From Marivirga arenosa (GTDB lineage Bacteria > Bacteroidota > Bacteroidia > Cytophagales > Cyclobacteriaceae), in NCBI RefSeq assembly GCF_030503875.2, contig NZ_CP129968.2:372001-436000 (forward strand): 64,000 nucleotides of DNA, read 5' to 3'. Shown here one piece after another: positions 8,926-18,147 of the stretch; the stretch's first letter is position 1; every line of letters begins with the position of its first letter. The notes beneath the pieces were generated by a model. The model did not search any database, was not told the DNA's origin, and saw only the letters and a list, made by a program, of their open reading frames with translations. The position numbers and the translations under genes were made by a program.

Positions 8926-9702
8926 ATGGCTAAACATTCTACAACTGAAATCACTTCAGATTCAATTGCGTCTGATAATCCAATTCACCAGAGGTTATTA
9001 GCCGCTTATATATATGCTCAACCTTCAATTGAAGGTAATTTGTTAGAAATTGGATGTGGAACAGGCCGTGGATTGCAAACTTTAGTAAATACAGCTGATC
9101 ATTATACCGGTATTGATAAATACAAAACCTTAACGGATGAGCTGCAAGCTGAATATCCTCAGGCTGATTTTAAAGCTATGCACATTCCCCCTTTGAAAGG
9201 AATCGAGGATAATAGTTTTGATACGGTGGTCTCTTTTCAAGTAATTGAGCACATTAAAGATGATATTACTTTTTTAAAAGAAATCCATCGTGTGTTAAAG
9301 CCTGGTGGAAAAGCAATTATTTCTACGCCTAACAAGAAAATGACGCTTACCCGTAATCCTTGGCATGTGAGAGAATATTTTGCTCCTGAATTAGAGAAAA
9401 TCTGTAAATCTATTTTTTCGAAAGTAGAAGCGAATGGAATTGCAGGGAATGATAAAGTGATGGAGTATCATGAGAAAAACCGTGAATCCGTTAGAAAGAT
9501 TACTAAGTTCGACATTTTCAATCTCCAGTATAGATTACCAGCCCCATTATTAAGAATTCCTTATGAATTTCTAAATAGAGTCAATAGAAATAAATTAGAT
9601 CAAGCGGATAATTCACTTGTAAAATCAATTTCAGTAGCTGATTACTATGTAAATGAAAATGCTGAAGAAAGCCTTGATTTATTCTATACCTTAGAGAAAT
9701 AA
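8926..9702 (+). CDS. Class I SAM-dependent methyltransferase
   Basis: The 258-residue protein has the SAM-binding motif I LLEIGCGTGRG near residue 40. It also has a downstream acidic residue (TGIDKYK), the SFDTVVSFQVIEHI motif and the VLKPGGKAIISTPNKK segment, as in Methyltransf_11/UbiE-like enzymes. A YEYH-type C-terminal region suggests a polar or glycan substrate rather than DNA. It begins 7 bp after the oxygenase-like gene and is probably co-transcribed with it. It converges with dgt, with only 5 bp between stops and no room for a separate terminator. Confidence 0.88.
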   Translation: MAKHSTTEITSDSIASDNPIHQRLLAAYIYAQPSIEGNLLEIGCGTGRGLQTLVNTADHYTGIDKYKTLTDELQAEYPQADFKAMHIPPLKGIEDNSFDTVVSFQVIEHIKDDITFLKEIHRVLKPGGKAIISTPNKKMTLTRNPWHVREYFAPELEKICKSIFSKVEANGIAGNDKVMEYHEKNRESVRKITKFDIFNLQYRLPAPLLRIPYEFLNRVNRNKLDQADNSLVKSISVADYYVNENAEESLDLFYTLEK

Positions 9703-9707
9703 GCTAA

Positions 9708-11063
9708 TTATTTCATACCAGGTAAACTAATTCCTTTTAATTTTCTGTATAGATTTATTGCATAACGATCCGTCATTCCACTGATATAATCAATACAGAT
9801 TAAACTGATTTCGTAAAGACTTGCGGTATCCGTAATTAATTCCTGATAGGTTTCAGGCAGCAATCTGAAAACCGTTAAATCTTTGGTGCTTGAATCTTCA
9901 GCGCCTTTTTGGGCAATGGCTGCCCCTAAAAATTCTTCTAATAAACCTTCTAAAACTCTATGGCCCACTACTTCTGTTTCTAAAACTACATGAGATCTGT
10001 ATATTTTTTGAATAGAAACTTCAATGATATCTCGTAATACTTTTTTGGAAGGCACTTGGCTCATTAATGAAGCATCGAATTCACCCGTTAGAATTTTATC
10101 TTCATTTGCCATGAACACTTCAGCACACTCATTGATAAGTTTATTAATACATAAAGCTCTTAAATATGCGATTTTTGCATTTTTGCCCTTAGTCTTCTCT
10201 AATTTTTCAGGCATGTAAGAATCGCCTAAAACATTTGCTAGTAAATCTCTAGCTTGTTCAAAAGGAACCCAGCCTAATCGGCAGCCATCTTCTAAATCAA
10301 TTACATGATAACAAATATCATCAGCAGCTTCTACTAAAAAGGTTAGTGGATGACGAACCCAGCTCATCTCATTAGAAAGTCTTATTAAACCCAATTCATT
10401 TGCTAGTTCTTCAAAGTAATCTTTTTCAGTCTGGAAAAACCCGTATTTCTTCTGGCTCTTGCGTTTAGGGTCTTTTTCAAATAAGTGGGCAGTTCTTGGG
10501 TATTTGCTAAAGGCAGCTAAAGTACTATAGGTTAGTTTTATTCCTTGATTGTCAGGCCTATGAAATAGACGGAATCCTTGAGCGTTCCCTTCAAAGTGAG
10601 TAAGATCTTCCCATTCTTCAACGGATACTTCGGATTGAATCCATTGTCCTAATTCGCTATTTTTGAAAAATCCTGAAATAGCATCTTCACCAGAATGGCC
10701 AAACGGTGGGTTTCCAATATCATGCGCTAATGAAGCTGCTGCTACAATGGCTCCAAAATCAAATGAAGAAAATCCAGCATCATTTAATTCTGAGTATTTA
10801 TCTATAATAGACTCGCCTACTTTTTTACCTAATGAACGGCCCACGCTACTCACCTCTAAACTGTGTGTAAGTCTGGTATGAACAAAATCTTCCTCTGGAA
10901 GAGGCACCACTTGAGTTTTATCCTGAAGTCTTCTAAAAGGATGAGAAAAAATTATTCTATCATAATCTTGCTCAAAAAATGATCGAGCACTGGATTGATT
11001 AGAAATAGATTTTTGCCCTAGTCTATTAGGATTTAATAATTTAAGCCAGTTCATTTTTTCCAT
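9708..11063 (-). CDS. dgt: dGTP triphosphohydrolase
   Basis: The 451-residue HD-domain protein has the family's metal site. It shows FRRLQDKTQV and RLTHSLEVSSVGR near the N terminus (His), LAHDIGNPPFGHSGEDA (HD pair) and a later DDICYHVIDLEDG (Asp). Length and motifs match Dgt-type dNTP triphosphohydrolases, which cut dGTP to deoxyguanosine and triphosphate and adjust the dNTP pool. It stands alone: the upstream neighbour is separated by about 200 bp including a terminator. Confidence 0.93.
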   Translation of the reverse strand: MEKMNWLKLLNPNRLGQKSISNQSSARSFFEQDYDRIIFSHPFRRLQDKTQVVPLPEEDFVHTRLTHSLEVSSVGRSLGKKVGESIIDKYSELNDAGFSSFDFGAIVAAASLAHDIGNPPFGHSGEDAISGFFKNSELGQWIQSEVSVEEWEDLTHFEGNAQGFRLFHRPDNQGIKLTYSTLAAFSKYPRTAHLFEKDPKRKSQKKYGFFQTEKDYFEELANELGLIRLSNEMSWVRHPLTFLVEAADDICYHVIDLEDGCRLGWVPFEQARDLLANVLGDSYMPEKLEKTKGKNAKIAYLRALCINKLINECAEVFMANEDKILTGEFDASLMSQVPSKKVLRDIIEVSIQKIYRSHVVLETEVVGHRVLEGLLEEFLGAAIAQKGAEDSSTKDLTVFRLLPETYQELITDTASLYEISLICIDYISGMTDRYAINLYRKLKGISLPGMK

Positions 11064-11195
11064 TCTTCAAAATTAATTGAATTTGGGAGAAAAGGGCTAT
11101 CTAAATTAAGTACATTTTGAATAATGAGACCCTTTGCTTAAGAATGCCAATAAAGAAGTGCATTTCATTAGCTTTTGATTTAGGTTGTGTTTAGA

Positions 11196-11234
11196 AAAAA
11201 AGCGACACTATTTAAATCCAATAATGTCGCTTTT
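11196..11234 (-). terminator. Intrinsic terminator of the nitroreductase at 11262
   Basis: The stem AGCGACA (11201-11207) pairs with TGTCGCT (11225-11231). On the minus strand the second arm is followed by a run of about seven T, as in a rho-independent terminator. It lies about 30 bp after the stop of the nitroreductase gene. Confidence 0.75.
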
Positions 11235-11261
11235 CATCATTAAAATCAATATGTAATATTT

Positions 11262-11894
11262 TTATTCGAATAAAGTGATTAATTCTTCTTTTGGTTTTCT
11301 TACCTTTTTTAAATTAACTAACCAGTCTTCTTCGGGCTTTCTATAACCAAGCGGTAAAAGCACGCAGCTTCTTAATCCTTTTTCTTTTAATCCTAAAATT
11401 TCATCTACTGCATCAGGGTCAAATCCTTCCATTGGAGTAGCATCAACACCTTCGAACGCAGCAGCAGTTAAAGCTTGAGAGAATGCAATATAGGCTTGTT
11501 TGCTAGCATGTTGAAAATTAGTTTCAGCATCTCTTTTAGGGTAGCTATTCAATAATTGCTGTCTATAATTTTCCCAGCCTTCATTTTTAAAACCTCTTTC
11601 TTCATTCACTAAGTCAAACATTCTATTAATTCGCTCTTCCGTGTAGGTATCCCATGCTGTAAACACCAATAAATGCGAACAATCTGTTACCACTGATTGA
11701 TTCCATGCCACCGCTTTAATTTTTTCTTTCAGTTCTGCATTGGTCACGATCATAATTTCAAACGGCTGTAAACCACTAGAAGTAGGAGCTAAGTTAGCGG
11801 CCTCCAATATGTTGTCAATTTTTTCTTGAGGTACTTTTTCACCATTCATTGCTTTTGTAGCGTATCTCCAATTCAATTTCTCTAATAATTCCAT
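11262..11894 (-). CDS. NAD(P)H-dependent nitroreductase (NfsB-like)
   Basis: The 210-residue protein fits the classical oxygen-insensitive nitroreductase type. It has the N-terminal NWRYATKAMNGEKV segment (Arg/Lys residues holding the FMN phosphate), NLAPTSSGLQPFEIMIV, and the C-terminal GYRKPEEDW motif. It is likely an FMN dimer that reduces nitroaromatics, quinones or dihydropteridines. It is monocistronic, with its own terminator downstream and 129 bp of non-coding DNA upstream. Confidence 0.92.
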   Translation of the reverse strand: MELLEKLNWRYATKAMNGEKVPQEKIDNILEAANLAPTSSGLQPFEIMIVTNAELKEKIKAVAWNQSVVTDCSHLLVFTAWDTYTEERINRMFDLVNEERGFKNEGWENYRQQLLNSYPKRDAETNFQHASKQAYIAFSQALTAAAFEGVDATPMEGFDPDAVDEILGLKEKGLRSCVLLPLGYRKPEEDWLVNLKKVRKPKEELITLFE

Positions 11895-12023
11895 TCTTAC
11901 TTTAAATTTATTCTATTTTTGATTTTCAAATATTATGACAATCCAATCCGTGAGTTTTTACTTATGTCGTGCACGATATAAATATAAATAGGTTGTGAAA
12001 AATATTATATAATTGAAAAAGAA

Positions 12024-12485
12024 TTATTGGTTAGGACTACTTACTATTGTATTATCAATATAAAGTGTGTTTCCAGATAAGCTAGTATAATATTCTCTCA
12101 ACTTTCGAGGGGAAGGGCTATTGGTGGGGTATCCGCTAAGATTATAAAATGAGTTTCCACATTCACATTCCAAATATTGCTGCCCAGCATTCATTGATAT
12201 GATTGAACATTCTTTTTCAGGCTCATACGGGCAAGTTCTCTCAAATGCTGCATAATCGAAATCACTTTTTTTGACTACAATTATCCCATTTAAACCATAA
12301 TCTTCCAAAATCACATTTTTTTCAAATTGCAGACTTTGATAACTGACTAAGTCTAAATTGAGAGAAAGTTGGAATGGGTCAGGTAAAGGTAATTCATCTA
12401 CAAATACTTCAGGATTTTCTTCTGCACAAGAAGAAAATATGAAAAGAGAGATTAGTAATAAATAAAACTTTTTAATTGTAGTCAT
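12024..12485 (-). CDS. Lipoprotein with a degenerate Rieske-like domain
   Basis: From ATG 12485 the 153-residue protein begins with a lipoprotein signal (hydrophobic stretch then FSSC, Cys20). The rest resembles the Rieske-like lipoproteins common in Bacteroidota: a RTCPYEPEKEC segment, a LECECGNSFYNL segment and an SPRKLREY ending, which mirror the two loops of a Rieske domain. The His ligands are absent, so an intact [2Fe-2S] cluster is unlikely. It is probably outer-membrane anchored and of unknown function. The start overlaps the end of the upstream dehydrogenase gene by 14 bp, so the two are coupled. A longer frame from 12524 would lie inside that gene and spoil the signal peptide. Confidence 0.72.
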   Translation of the reverse strand: MTTIKKFYLLLISLFIFSSCAEENPEVFVDELPLPDPFQLSLNLDLVSYQSLQFEKNVILEDYGLNGIIVVKKSDFDYAAFERTCPYEPEKECSIISMNAGQQYLECECGNSFYNLSGYPTNSPSPRKLREYYTSLSGNTLYIDNTIVSSPNQ

Positions 12486-13329
12486 AAAACCCTTTTCCAC
12501 TTTTTCTGCCATGATGCCCGGCATCTACTTTTTGTTGCTGAATTCTGCTAGGTCTGAATTTACTATCATAGTAGAAAGACTCAAACATAGATTGAGTTAC
12601 AGAAAAATTAGTATCCACTCCTATTAAATCCATTAACCTAAATGGTCCCATTTTAAATCCTGAACTTTCCACTAATCGGTCGATTTGCTTAAAGTCAGCC
12701 ACATTTTCTTCAGCAATCTTCAGCGACTCCACATAAAAATGGCGCGCCACTCTATTAACGATGAAGCCAGGCGAATCTTTTGCCATTACGGCTTTTTTAC
12801 CCATTTTTTCTGCCAAAGCTTTTGTGGTTTCAGCAATTTGCGGATTTGTGGCAGCTCCAGAAATTACCTCAACAAGCTTCATAATATGAGCAGGGTTAAA
12901 GAAATGCATTCCTACTAATCTATCAGGCTTTTGAAGCCCCGCCCCAATTTGAGTAATTGGAATAGAGGAAGTATTAGTAGCTAAAATTGTTTTATCCCCA
13001 TTTATCTTTTCTAGCTGACTAAAGATATCAATTTTGATTTGCAGTTTTTCAACTACGGCTTCTATAATAACATCTGCTTTAAGATCCTCTAGATTTGAAA
13101 TGAAACTAATATTAGAAAGGCAGGCTTCTTTTTGCTCTGCTGAAACTTTACCTTTTTCTATTCCTTTATCAAGGTTTTTAGTCACAGCAGCTTTTGCTTT
13201 TTCTAATGCTGCTTCCTGAATATCAAAAATTGTGGTTTTATAGCCAGCCATTGCACTCATTTGAGCAATACCAGATCCCATGGTTCCAGCCCCTACTATT
13301 CCAATTGATTTGATATCTTCTAGTTTCAT
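12472..13329 (-). CDS. 3-hydroxyacyl-CoA (3-hydroxybutyryl-CoA) dehydrogenase
   Basis: The 285-residue enzyme has the NAD-binding motif GIVGAGTMGSGIAQ at residues 10-23. It carries the catalytic His in GMHFFNPAHIMKLVEVI, the SPGFIVNR motif and a C-terminal helical domain ending in GRKSGKGFYDYN. It converts (S)-3-hydroxyacyl-CoA to 3-ketoacyl-CoA with NAD+, in fatty-acid or short-chain acid metabolism. Length is typical of the single-domain Hbd/PaaH type, not the fused FadB. It follows pheS by 19 bp on the same strand. Confidence 0.93.
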   Translation of the reverse strand: MKLEDIKSIGIVGAGTMGSGIAQMSAMAGYKTTIFDIQEAALEKAKAAVTKNLDKGIEKGKVSAEQKEACLSNISFISNLEDLKADVIIEAVVEKLQIKIDIFSQLEKINGDKTILATNTSSIPITQIGAGLQKPDRLVGMHFFNPAHIMKLVEVISGAATNPQIAETTKALAEKMGKKAVMAKDSPGFIVNRVARHFYVESLKIAEENVADFKQIDRLVESSGFKMGPFRLMDLIGVDTNFSVTQSMFESFYYDSKFRPSRIQQQKVDAGHHGRKSGKGFYDYN

Positions 13330-13348
13330 ATCGCTTTAATTAATATTT

Positions 13349-14374
13349 TTAGCTTAAGTGTTTAAATTGATTCAGGAATCGAACATCATTTTCAGAATAT
13401 AGCCTTAAATCATTTACTTGAAACTTAAGCATTGCAATTCTTTCAATTCCCATTCCAAATGCAAATCCAGTATATTCTTCTGAGTCAATTCCGCAGTTTT
13501 CCAACACATTAGGATCAATCATACCGGAGCCTAAAATCTCAACCCAACCAGAATATTTACAAACATTGCAACCCTCGCCTTTACAGATATTACAAGAGAT
13601 ATCCATTTCAGCACTTGGTTCTGTGAATGGGAAATAAGAAGGGCGAAAACGCACTTTTGTATCCTGACCAAATAATTCTTTAGCGAAATAATAAAGGGTT
13701 TGCTTTAAATCTACTAAGCCCACATTCTTGTCAACAAAGAAACCTTCTACTTGGTGGAAAAAACAGTGAGCTCTAGCAGAAATTGCTTCATTTCTAAATA
13801 CTCTACCTGGAGCTAAGGTTCTGAATGGAGGCTTTTGATTTTCCATTACCCTAATCTGAACAGAAGAGGTGTGCGTTCTCAATGCAATATCAGGATTACT
13901 TTCAATAAAGAAAGTATCTTGCATTTCACGCGCAGGGTGATTTTCAGGAAAATTTAATGCAGTAAAATTATGAAAATCATCTTCTATTTCTGGTCCATCA
14001 GCCACATTGAAACCAATTTTCTGGAAGATTTCAACAATTCTATTGTGGATATATGTTAGGGGATGAACAGTTCCTAAATTTATATTAGGTGGTAAAGTTA
14101 AATCAATTGGTGCTGAAGATTTGCCTCCCGAATCAGAGCTTTCTAAACCAGCAATTAGTTCTTTGAACTTCTCTTCCGCTAATTGTTTTACTTCATTTAC
14201 CGATTGACCATAAGCCTTTCGCTCTTCTGGCGCAATATTTTTAATGTCAGCAAAAAGGTCACCTAATACACTTTTACGACTGATGAATTTTAATCTATAT
14301 GCTTCTAACTCATCCTGAGTTTTTGCTTTTGCTGCTGAAATCTCAGCCTTTAATGCTTCTATCTTCTCAGACAT
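13349..14374 (-). CDS. pheS: Phenylalanine--tRNA ligase alpha subunit
   Basis: The 341-residue protein has an N-terminal coiled coil (residues 1-85). The class II aminoacyl-tRNA synthetase core follows, with FHNFTALNFPENHPAR, the RTHTSSVQIRVM motif 2 region and a GFAFGMGIERIAML motif 3. It forms the alpha2beta2 PheRS with PheT, which is not in this window. A Cys-rich insert (CNICKGEGCNVC) sits near the active-site loop. It is the first gene of a short unit running into the dehydrogenase. Confidence 0.97.
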   Translation of the reverse strand: MSEKIEALKAEISAAKAKTQDELEAYRLKFISRKSVLGDLFADIKNIAPEERKAYGQSVNEVKQLAEEKFKELIAGLESSDSGGKSSAPIDLTLPPNINLGTVHPLTYIHNRIVEIFQKIGFNVADGPEIEDDFHNFTALNFPENHPAREMQDTFFIESNPDIALRTHTSSVQIRVMENQKPPFRTLAPGRVFRNEAISARAHCFFHQVEGFFVDKNVGLVDLKQTLYYFAKELFGQDTKVRFRPSYFPFTEPSAEMDISCNICKGEGCNVCKYSGWVEILGSGMIDPNVLENCGIDSEEYTGFAFGMGIERIAMLKFQVNDLRLYSENDVRFLNQFKHLS

Positions 14375-14460
14375 TGATTTTTAATCAGTTTATTACCCTA
14401 AAAAACAAAGTTAAACGAAAATGGCGGAATATTAAACTTTATAAGCAAGGCAAAATGCTA

Positions 14461-16359
14461 TTAACTTTCCATATAGTGTGACCACCATTCTTGGAATACA
14501 ATTAGTGCCCAAATAGTAGCATGGCTATCCTCAGGATTATTGGAGAATAATTTCTTTTTCAAGGCTTGAACTTCATCCCAATCAAAAACAGATTGATCTA
14601 CTATTCGGTCTTTATCAAGCCATTTATTTTCTATATCTGATTTTAGATCTTTTCTAAGCCAATCCAATAAGGGAACTTCAAAGCCATGTTTAGGTCGATT
14701 GTAAATTTTAGTAGGCAGAATATCACGGAAAGTATCCTGTAAAATCATTTTTTTTCGCTGGCCATTTACTTTAAAGCTTTCTGGCAGACTATTGGCGAAA
14801 GCTACAACTTCATGATCCATGAAAGGAACCCTAACTTCCAATGCTTGTTGCATACTCATCAAATCAACTTTTTGAAGCATGTCACCTTGAAGTACAAGTT
14901 CCTGGTCTAGCTGTAAAGCTTGGTTTATTGATTTCGATTTTAATGGGCTGAGTAATTTTTCTTTCCACAAATCGAAGGATTCAAAATCAATCTTTTCTAA
15001 AAGATTATTTGACAGCAGTTCACTGCTTTTACGTGCATTTAGTAAGCTTGCCAGTAACCAATACTGATCTTGAGGATCTAATTTATAAGCTTCAGCAAAC
15101 TTATGTAATTGCCTTATTTTATTACCAATTGGGTTGTTTCGTGATTTTGGTAAAGCTTTCCATATTGCAGATAAACTGCTAACTATTTTTTCTTTAAAGC
15201 CAGGATTCCATAATCTGTACAATGCAGCATGTTTATTGTAACCTGCAAATAGCTCATCTGCTCCATCACCTGAAAGAGCAACGGTTACTTTTTCCTTTGT
15301 AAGTTTGCTTAAGGCATAAACGGGTAGTGCGGAACTGTCAGCAAAGGGTTCCGAAAAGCTTTTCAATAAATCCGGTAAATAATCATATAAATCATCAAGG
15401 CTTAGAGAAAAAACCTGATGTTTGGATCCGATATGTTTTGCAACGGCATTGGCATATTCTGTTTCATCAAAAAATGAATGGCCTTTGTAACCAATGGAAA
15501 AAGTATGAAGACCTTCTACTTTTTTAGAAGCAATTGCTGAAATAATAGAAGAGTCAACTCCACCACTTAAAAAAGTACCTAAAGGAACATCTGCTATTAA
15601 GCGTTTTTCAACTGCACTTTCCATTAAAGATTTTAGCTGAATTTGAGCTTCTTCATAAGACCCTTCGAATGTCTTTTTAAAAGTATCTTCTAACTTATAA
15701 TAAGCGTTGAATTCTACGGATTTCTTTTTAACTAGAGCATAGTTTCCAGGCATCAGTTTCTTAACGCCCTTTACCATACTCATAGGGGCAGGAAGATAAT
15801 TGAGTTGCAAATAACTGTATAAAGCATTTGAATCAACTTTCTTTTCAATTCCAAACTTTAGAATTGCTTTTAATTCACTGGCAAAAATAAAGCGATCTTC
15901 ATCTTCTAAATAATAAAGCGGTTTAATTCCATAGCGATCACGAGCCACTAAAAGTTCTTCCTTATGTTGATCGTAAAATGCAAATGCAAAAAAACCATTT
16001 AATTTATTTAAGGAATCTTTTCCTTCATGAATCAACAACTGTAATAAAACTTCAGTATCAGATTCAGTTTTGAATACTACCCCCTTTTGAGATAAGTCTT
16101 TTTTTAATGATTTATAATTATAGATTTCGCCATTGAAGACGATTTGATAACGGCCTTCTTCAGACATCATAGGCTGGTTAGCCTCAGGATTGAGGTCAAT
16201 AATGGAAAGTCTCCTATGGCCTAGGGCTACATAATCGCTGACATATACTTTTTGAATATCAGGTCCTCTATGCTCAAGTGTTTCAGTAGCATTCGAAATA
16301 TTAGGAAGATTAAATCGACCTATTTCGTTAAATGCAAAAATTCCAGTTATCCCGCACAT
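14461..16359 (-). CDS. asnB: Asparagine synthase (glutamine-hydrolysing)
   Basis: The 632-residue protein begins MCGITGIFAF, so the N-terminal nucleophile Cys2 of the class II glutaminase is present, with the RGPD and FNGEIYN motifs. The synthetase domain has the PP-loop SGGVDSS near residue 267 and the ALSGDGADELFAGY motif. It makes asparagine from aspartate, glutamine and ATP. Paralogues of this length also act in surface polysaccharide clusters, but no such genes surround it, so asparagine synthesis is the simplest reading. Confidence 0.93.
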   Translation of the reverse strand: MCGITGIFAFNEIGRFNLPNISNATETLEHRGPDIQKVYVSDYVALGHRRLSIIDLNPEANQPMMSEEGRYQIVFNGEIYNYKSLKKDLSQKGVVFKTESDTEVLLQLLIHEGKDSLNKLNGFFAFAFYDQHKEELLVARDRYGIKPLYYLEDEDRFIFASELKAILKFGIEKKVDSNALYSYLQLNYLPAPMSMVKGVKKLMPGNYALVKKKSVEFNAYYKLEDTFKKTFEGSYEEAQIQLKSLMESAVEKRLIADVPLGTFLSGGVDSSIISAIASKKVEGLHTFSIGYKGHSFFDETEYANAVAKHIGSKHQVFSLSLDDLYDYLPDLLKSFSEPFADSSALPVYALSKLTKEKVTVALSGDGADELFAGYNKHAALYRLWNPGFKEKIVSSLSAIWKALPKSRNNPIGNKIRQLHKFAEAYKLDPQDQYWLLASLLNARKSSELLSNNLLEKIDFESFDLWKEKLLSPLKSKSINQALQLDQELVLQGDMLQKVDLMSMQQALEVRVPFMDHEVVAFANSLPESFKVNGQRKKMILQDTFRDILPTKIYNRPKHGFEVPLLDWLRKDLKSDIENKWLDKDRIVDQSVFDWDEVQALKKKLFSNNPEDSHATIWALIVFQEWWSHYMES

Positions 16360-16445
16360 AGTACGAAGATAGGCAATAATTTTTCTAAAAAAGTCAATTG
16401 GTATTCAACAAATGATTGTTAAAATATTTTGAAATAAAATCACTT

Positions 16446-18140
16446 ATGACATATATTAACTTTTTTTATTTCAATCATATAGCAAAAATGGGATTATCAT
16501 TTGCAATTATTTTTTTAACAACAGTGATATTAGGATCATATGTTGGTATAAAATATTCAAGAAGTCGTAATAAAAAACTATTTTTCAATAATGGTGCTTA
16601 TAAGGCTTTTATATATTCACTTATTATAATTATTGGAGGAGGGTTAGTTATCTATCTAATTAGTCCAGAGCAATCTGTAAAATTAAAATATATAAAATTT
16701 CATTCTGATTTTATAACTGATAAAATCACATCTACAGAAGGCATATTATATTACTGGTACAAATCAATATCCATTTTTTCAGAACTTAATGTATTTGGGT
16801 TATTAGCAGCAATTTTTATAACAGCCATATGGTTCTATTTTATAAAGAATCTCGACTTTTTTAATAGGGAAAAGACAACTTTTACCATACTCACTTTTGT
16901 TTTAGGAACCTTATTTACATTCTTAACATTCCCTTTTTCTGATTTTATTCATCATATATTTTCTATTGAGTATACAGATAATAGATTTTATAATTTGTTT
17001 GTATATAGTTTTTTAGGGATTGGTGTAGTTGAGGAATTAATAAAAATAATTCCGGTATTAATTATTCTTTTTTATACAAAAGAAATAGATGAGCCGATTG
17101 ACTTAATTTATTACGCCTCTATATCTGCGCTAGGTTTTGCATTCATAGAGAATTTATTGTATTTCAGAGATGTATCAGGTTCAATAGTTGTTGGAAGAGC
17201 ATTAACCTCAGCGGTTGGTCATATGGTTGACTCATCAATCATAGCATATGGTATAATTTTATTTAAGTTTAGGAAAGAAAGTGTTTTTACTGTAGTACAA
17301 TTATTTATGTTGGGGGCTTTTGCCCATGGATTATATGATTTCTTAATTTTTGAAGAACTTACCTTTTTGTTTTTTGCTTTTTTTGCATTTTTTATTCAAT
17401 CATGGGCAATAATCATAAATAACGCAATTAATAATTCAAAATATTTTGATTATTCAATCCATTATAAACATGATGCAGTAAGGTTTAAAATAGCTTTATT
17501 ACTAAGTATTTTAATGATATTTTCATTACTTCTAAATGGTTTTATAGTCGGAAGAGATCAGGCATTTAAAGTTTTCTTAGGATCATTAGGCTGGAGTAGT
17601 TTGTTGATTTTGTTTTATGTTGGTTTTGCAAGTAGCTTTGATTTATTTAAAGGGCATTGGAGACCAATAAAATTCACATTACTATCGCCTAATTCAAATG
17701 CTATGCCTGGTGTACGAATTTTGGGTTTATTTACAGGTCTTTTTACTGAAAATACCATTGTTCCATTAAACCATGTTGGTAAAAAAATTAAAATACATTC
17801 TCCAAGATATAACAAGCGCCTTCTACAAATTTTTCGAAGAGGTGAGGGTAAAATAGTTAGCAGACATGAACTTATTTCTAAAAAAAGAACAGACAGAGAA
17901 TGGTTTTTAATTAAATTAAATAATTCTTTGGACGTTAGCAAGGAATTTAACAGTGAGTTTATTATGATTAAACTTCAAAGTAAGTACATGTCATTAGTTC
18001 ATGATAAACACATACGCTGTTTTTTAAAATTAATACCAAAAGGTGTAAATCCAGCCACTGAAAAAAATAGGTCTGAATATATTTCTTTTGGATATATAAT
18101 TATTAATGGTTTTGACTACGAATTTAAATCTAGTAAATAG
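16446..18140 (+). CDS. PrsW-like intramembrane metalloprotease with long C-terminal domain
   Basis: From ATG 16446 (a TTG at 16416 is also in frame) the protein has 564 residues and about ten hydrophobic segments. The PrsW motifs are visible: VEELIKIIP (EExxK), FAFIENLLYF, VGHMVDSSIIAYG and GAFAHGLYDF. These supply the Glu and His residues expected to bind metal in this family, which cuts membrane proteins such as anti-sigma factors. The usual PrsW core ends near residue 330. Here about 230 more residues follow: further membrane segments, then a soluble Lys-rich tail. It is isolated on the plus strand between two minus-strand genes. Confidence 0.8.
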   Translation: MTYINFFYFNHIAKMGLSFAIIFLTTVILGSYVGIKYSRSRNKKLFFNNGAYKAFIYSLIIIIGGGLVIYLISPEQSVKLKYIKFHSDFITDKITSTEGILYYWYKSISIFSELNVFGLLAAIFITAIWFYFIKNLDFFNREKTTFTILTFVLGTLFTFLTFPFSDFIHHIFSIEYTDNRFYNLFVYSFLGIGVVEELIKIIPVLIILFYTKEIDEPIDLIYYASISALGFAFIENLLYFRDVSGSIVVGRALTSAVGHMVDSSIIAYGIILFKFRKESVFTVVQLFMLGAFAHGLYDFLIFEELTFLFFAFFAFFIQSWAIIINNAINNSKYFDYSIHYKHDAVRFKIALLLSILMIFSLLLNGFIVGRDQAFKVFLGSLGWSSLLILFYVGFASSFDLFKGHWRPIKFTLLSPNSNAMPGVRILGLFTGLFTENTIVPLNHVGKKIKIHSPRYNKRLLQIFRRGEGKIVSRHELISKKRTDREWFLIKLNNSLDVSKEFNSEFIMIKLQSKYMSLVHDKHIRCFLKLIPKGVNPATEKNRSEYISFGYIIINGFDYEFKSSK

Positions 18141-18147
18141 TTTATTG

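Noticed and set aside
14461..16359. asnB as part of a polysaccharide cluster
   Set aside because: Neighbours are housekeeping genes (pheS, dehydrogenase) and a lone protease; no glycosyltransferases are nearby.
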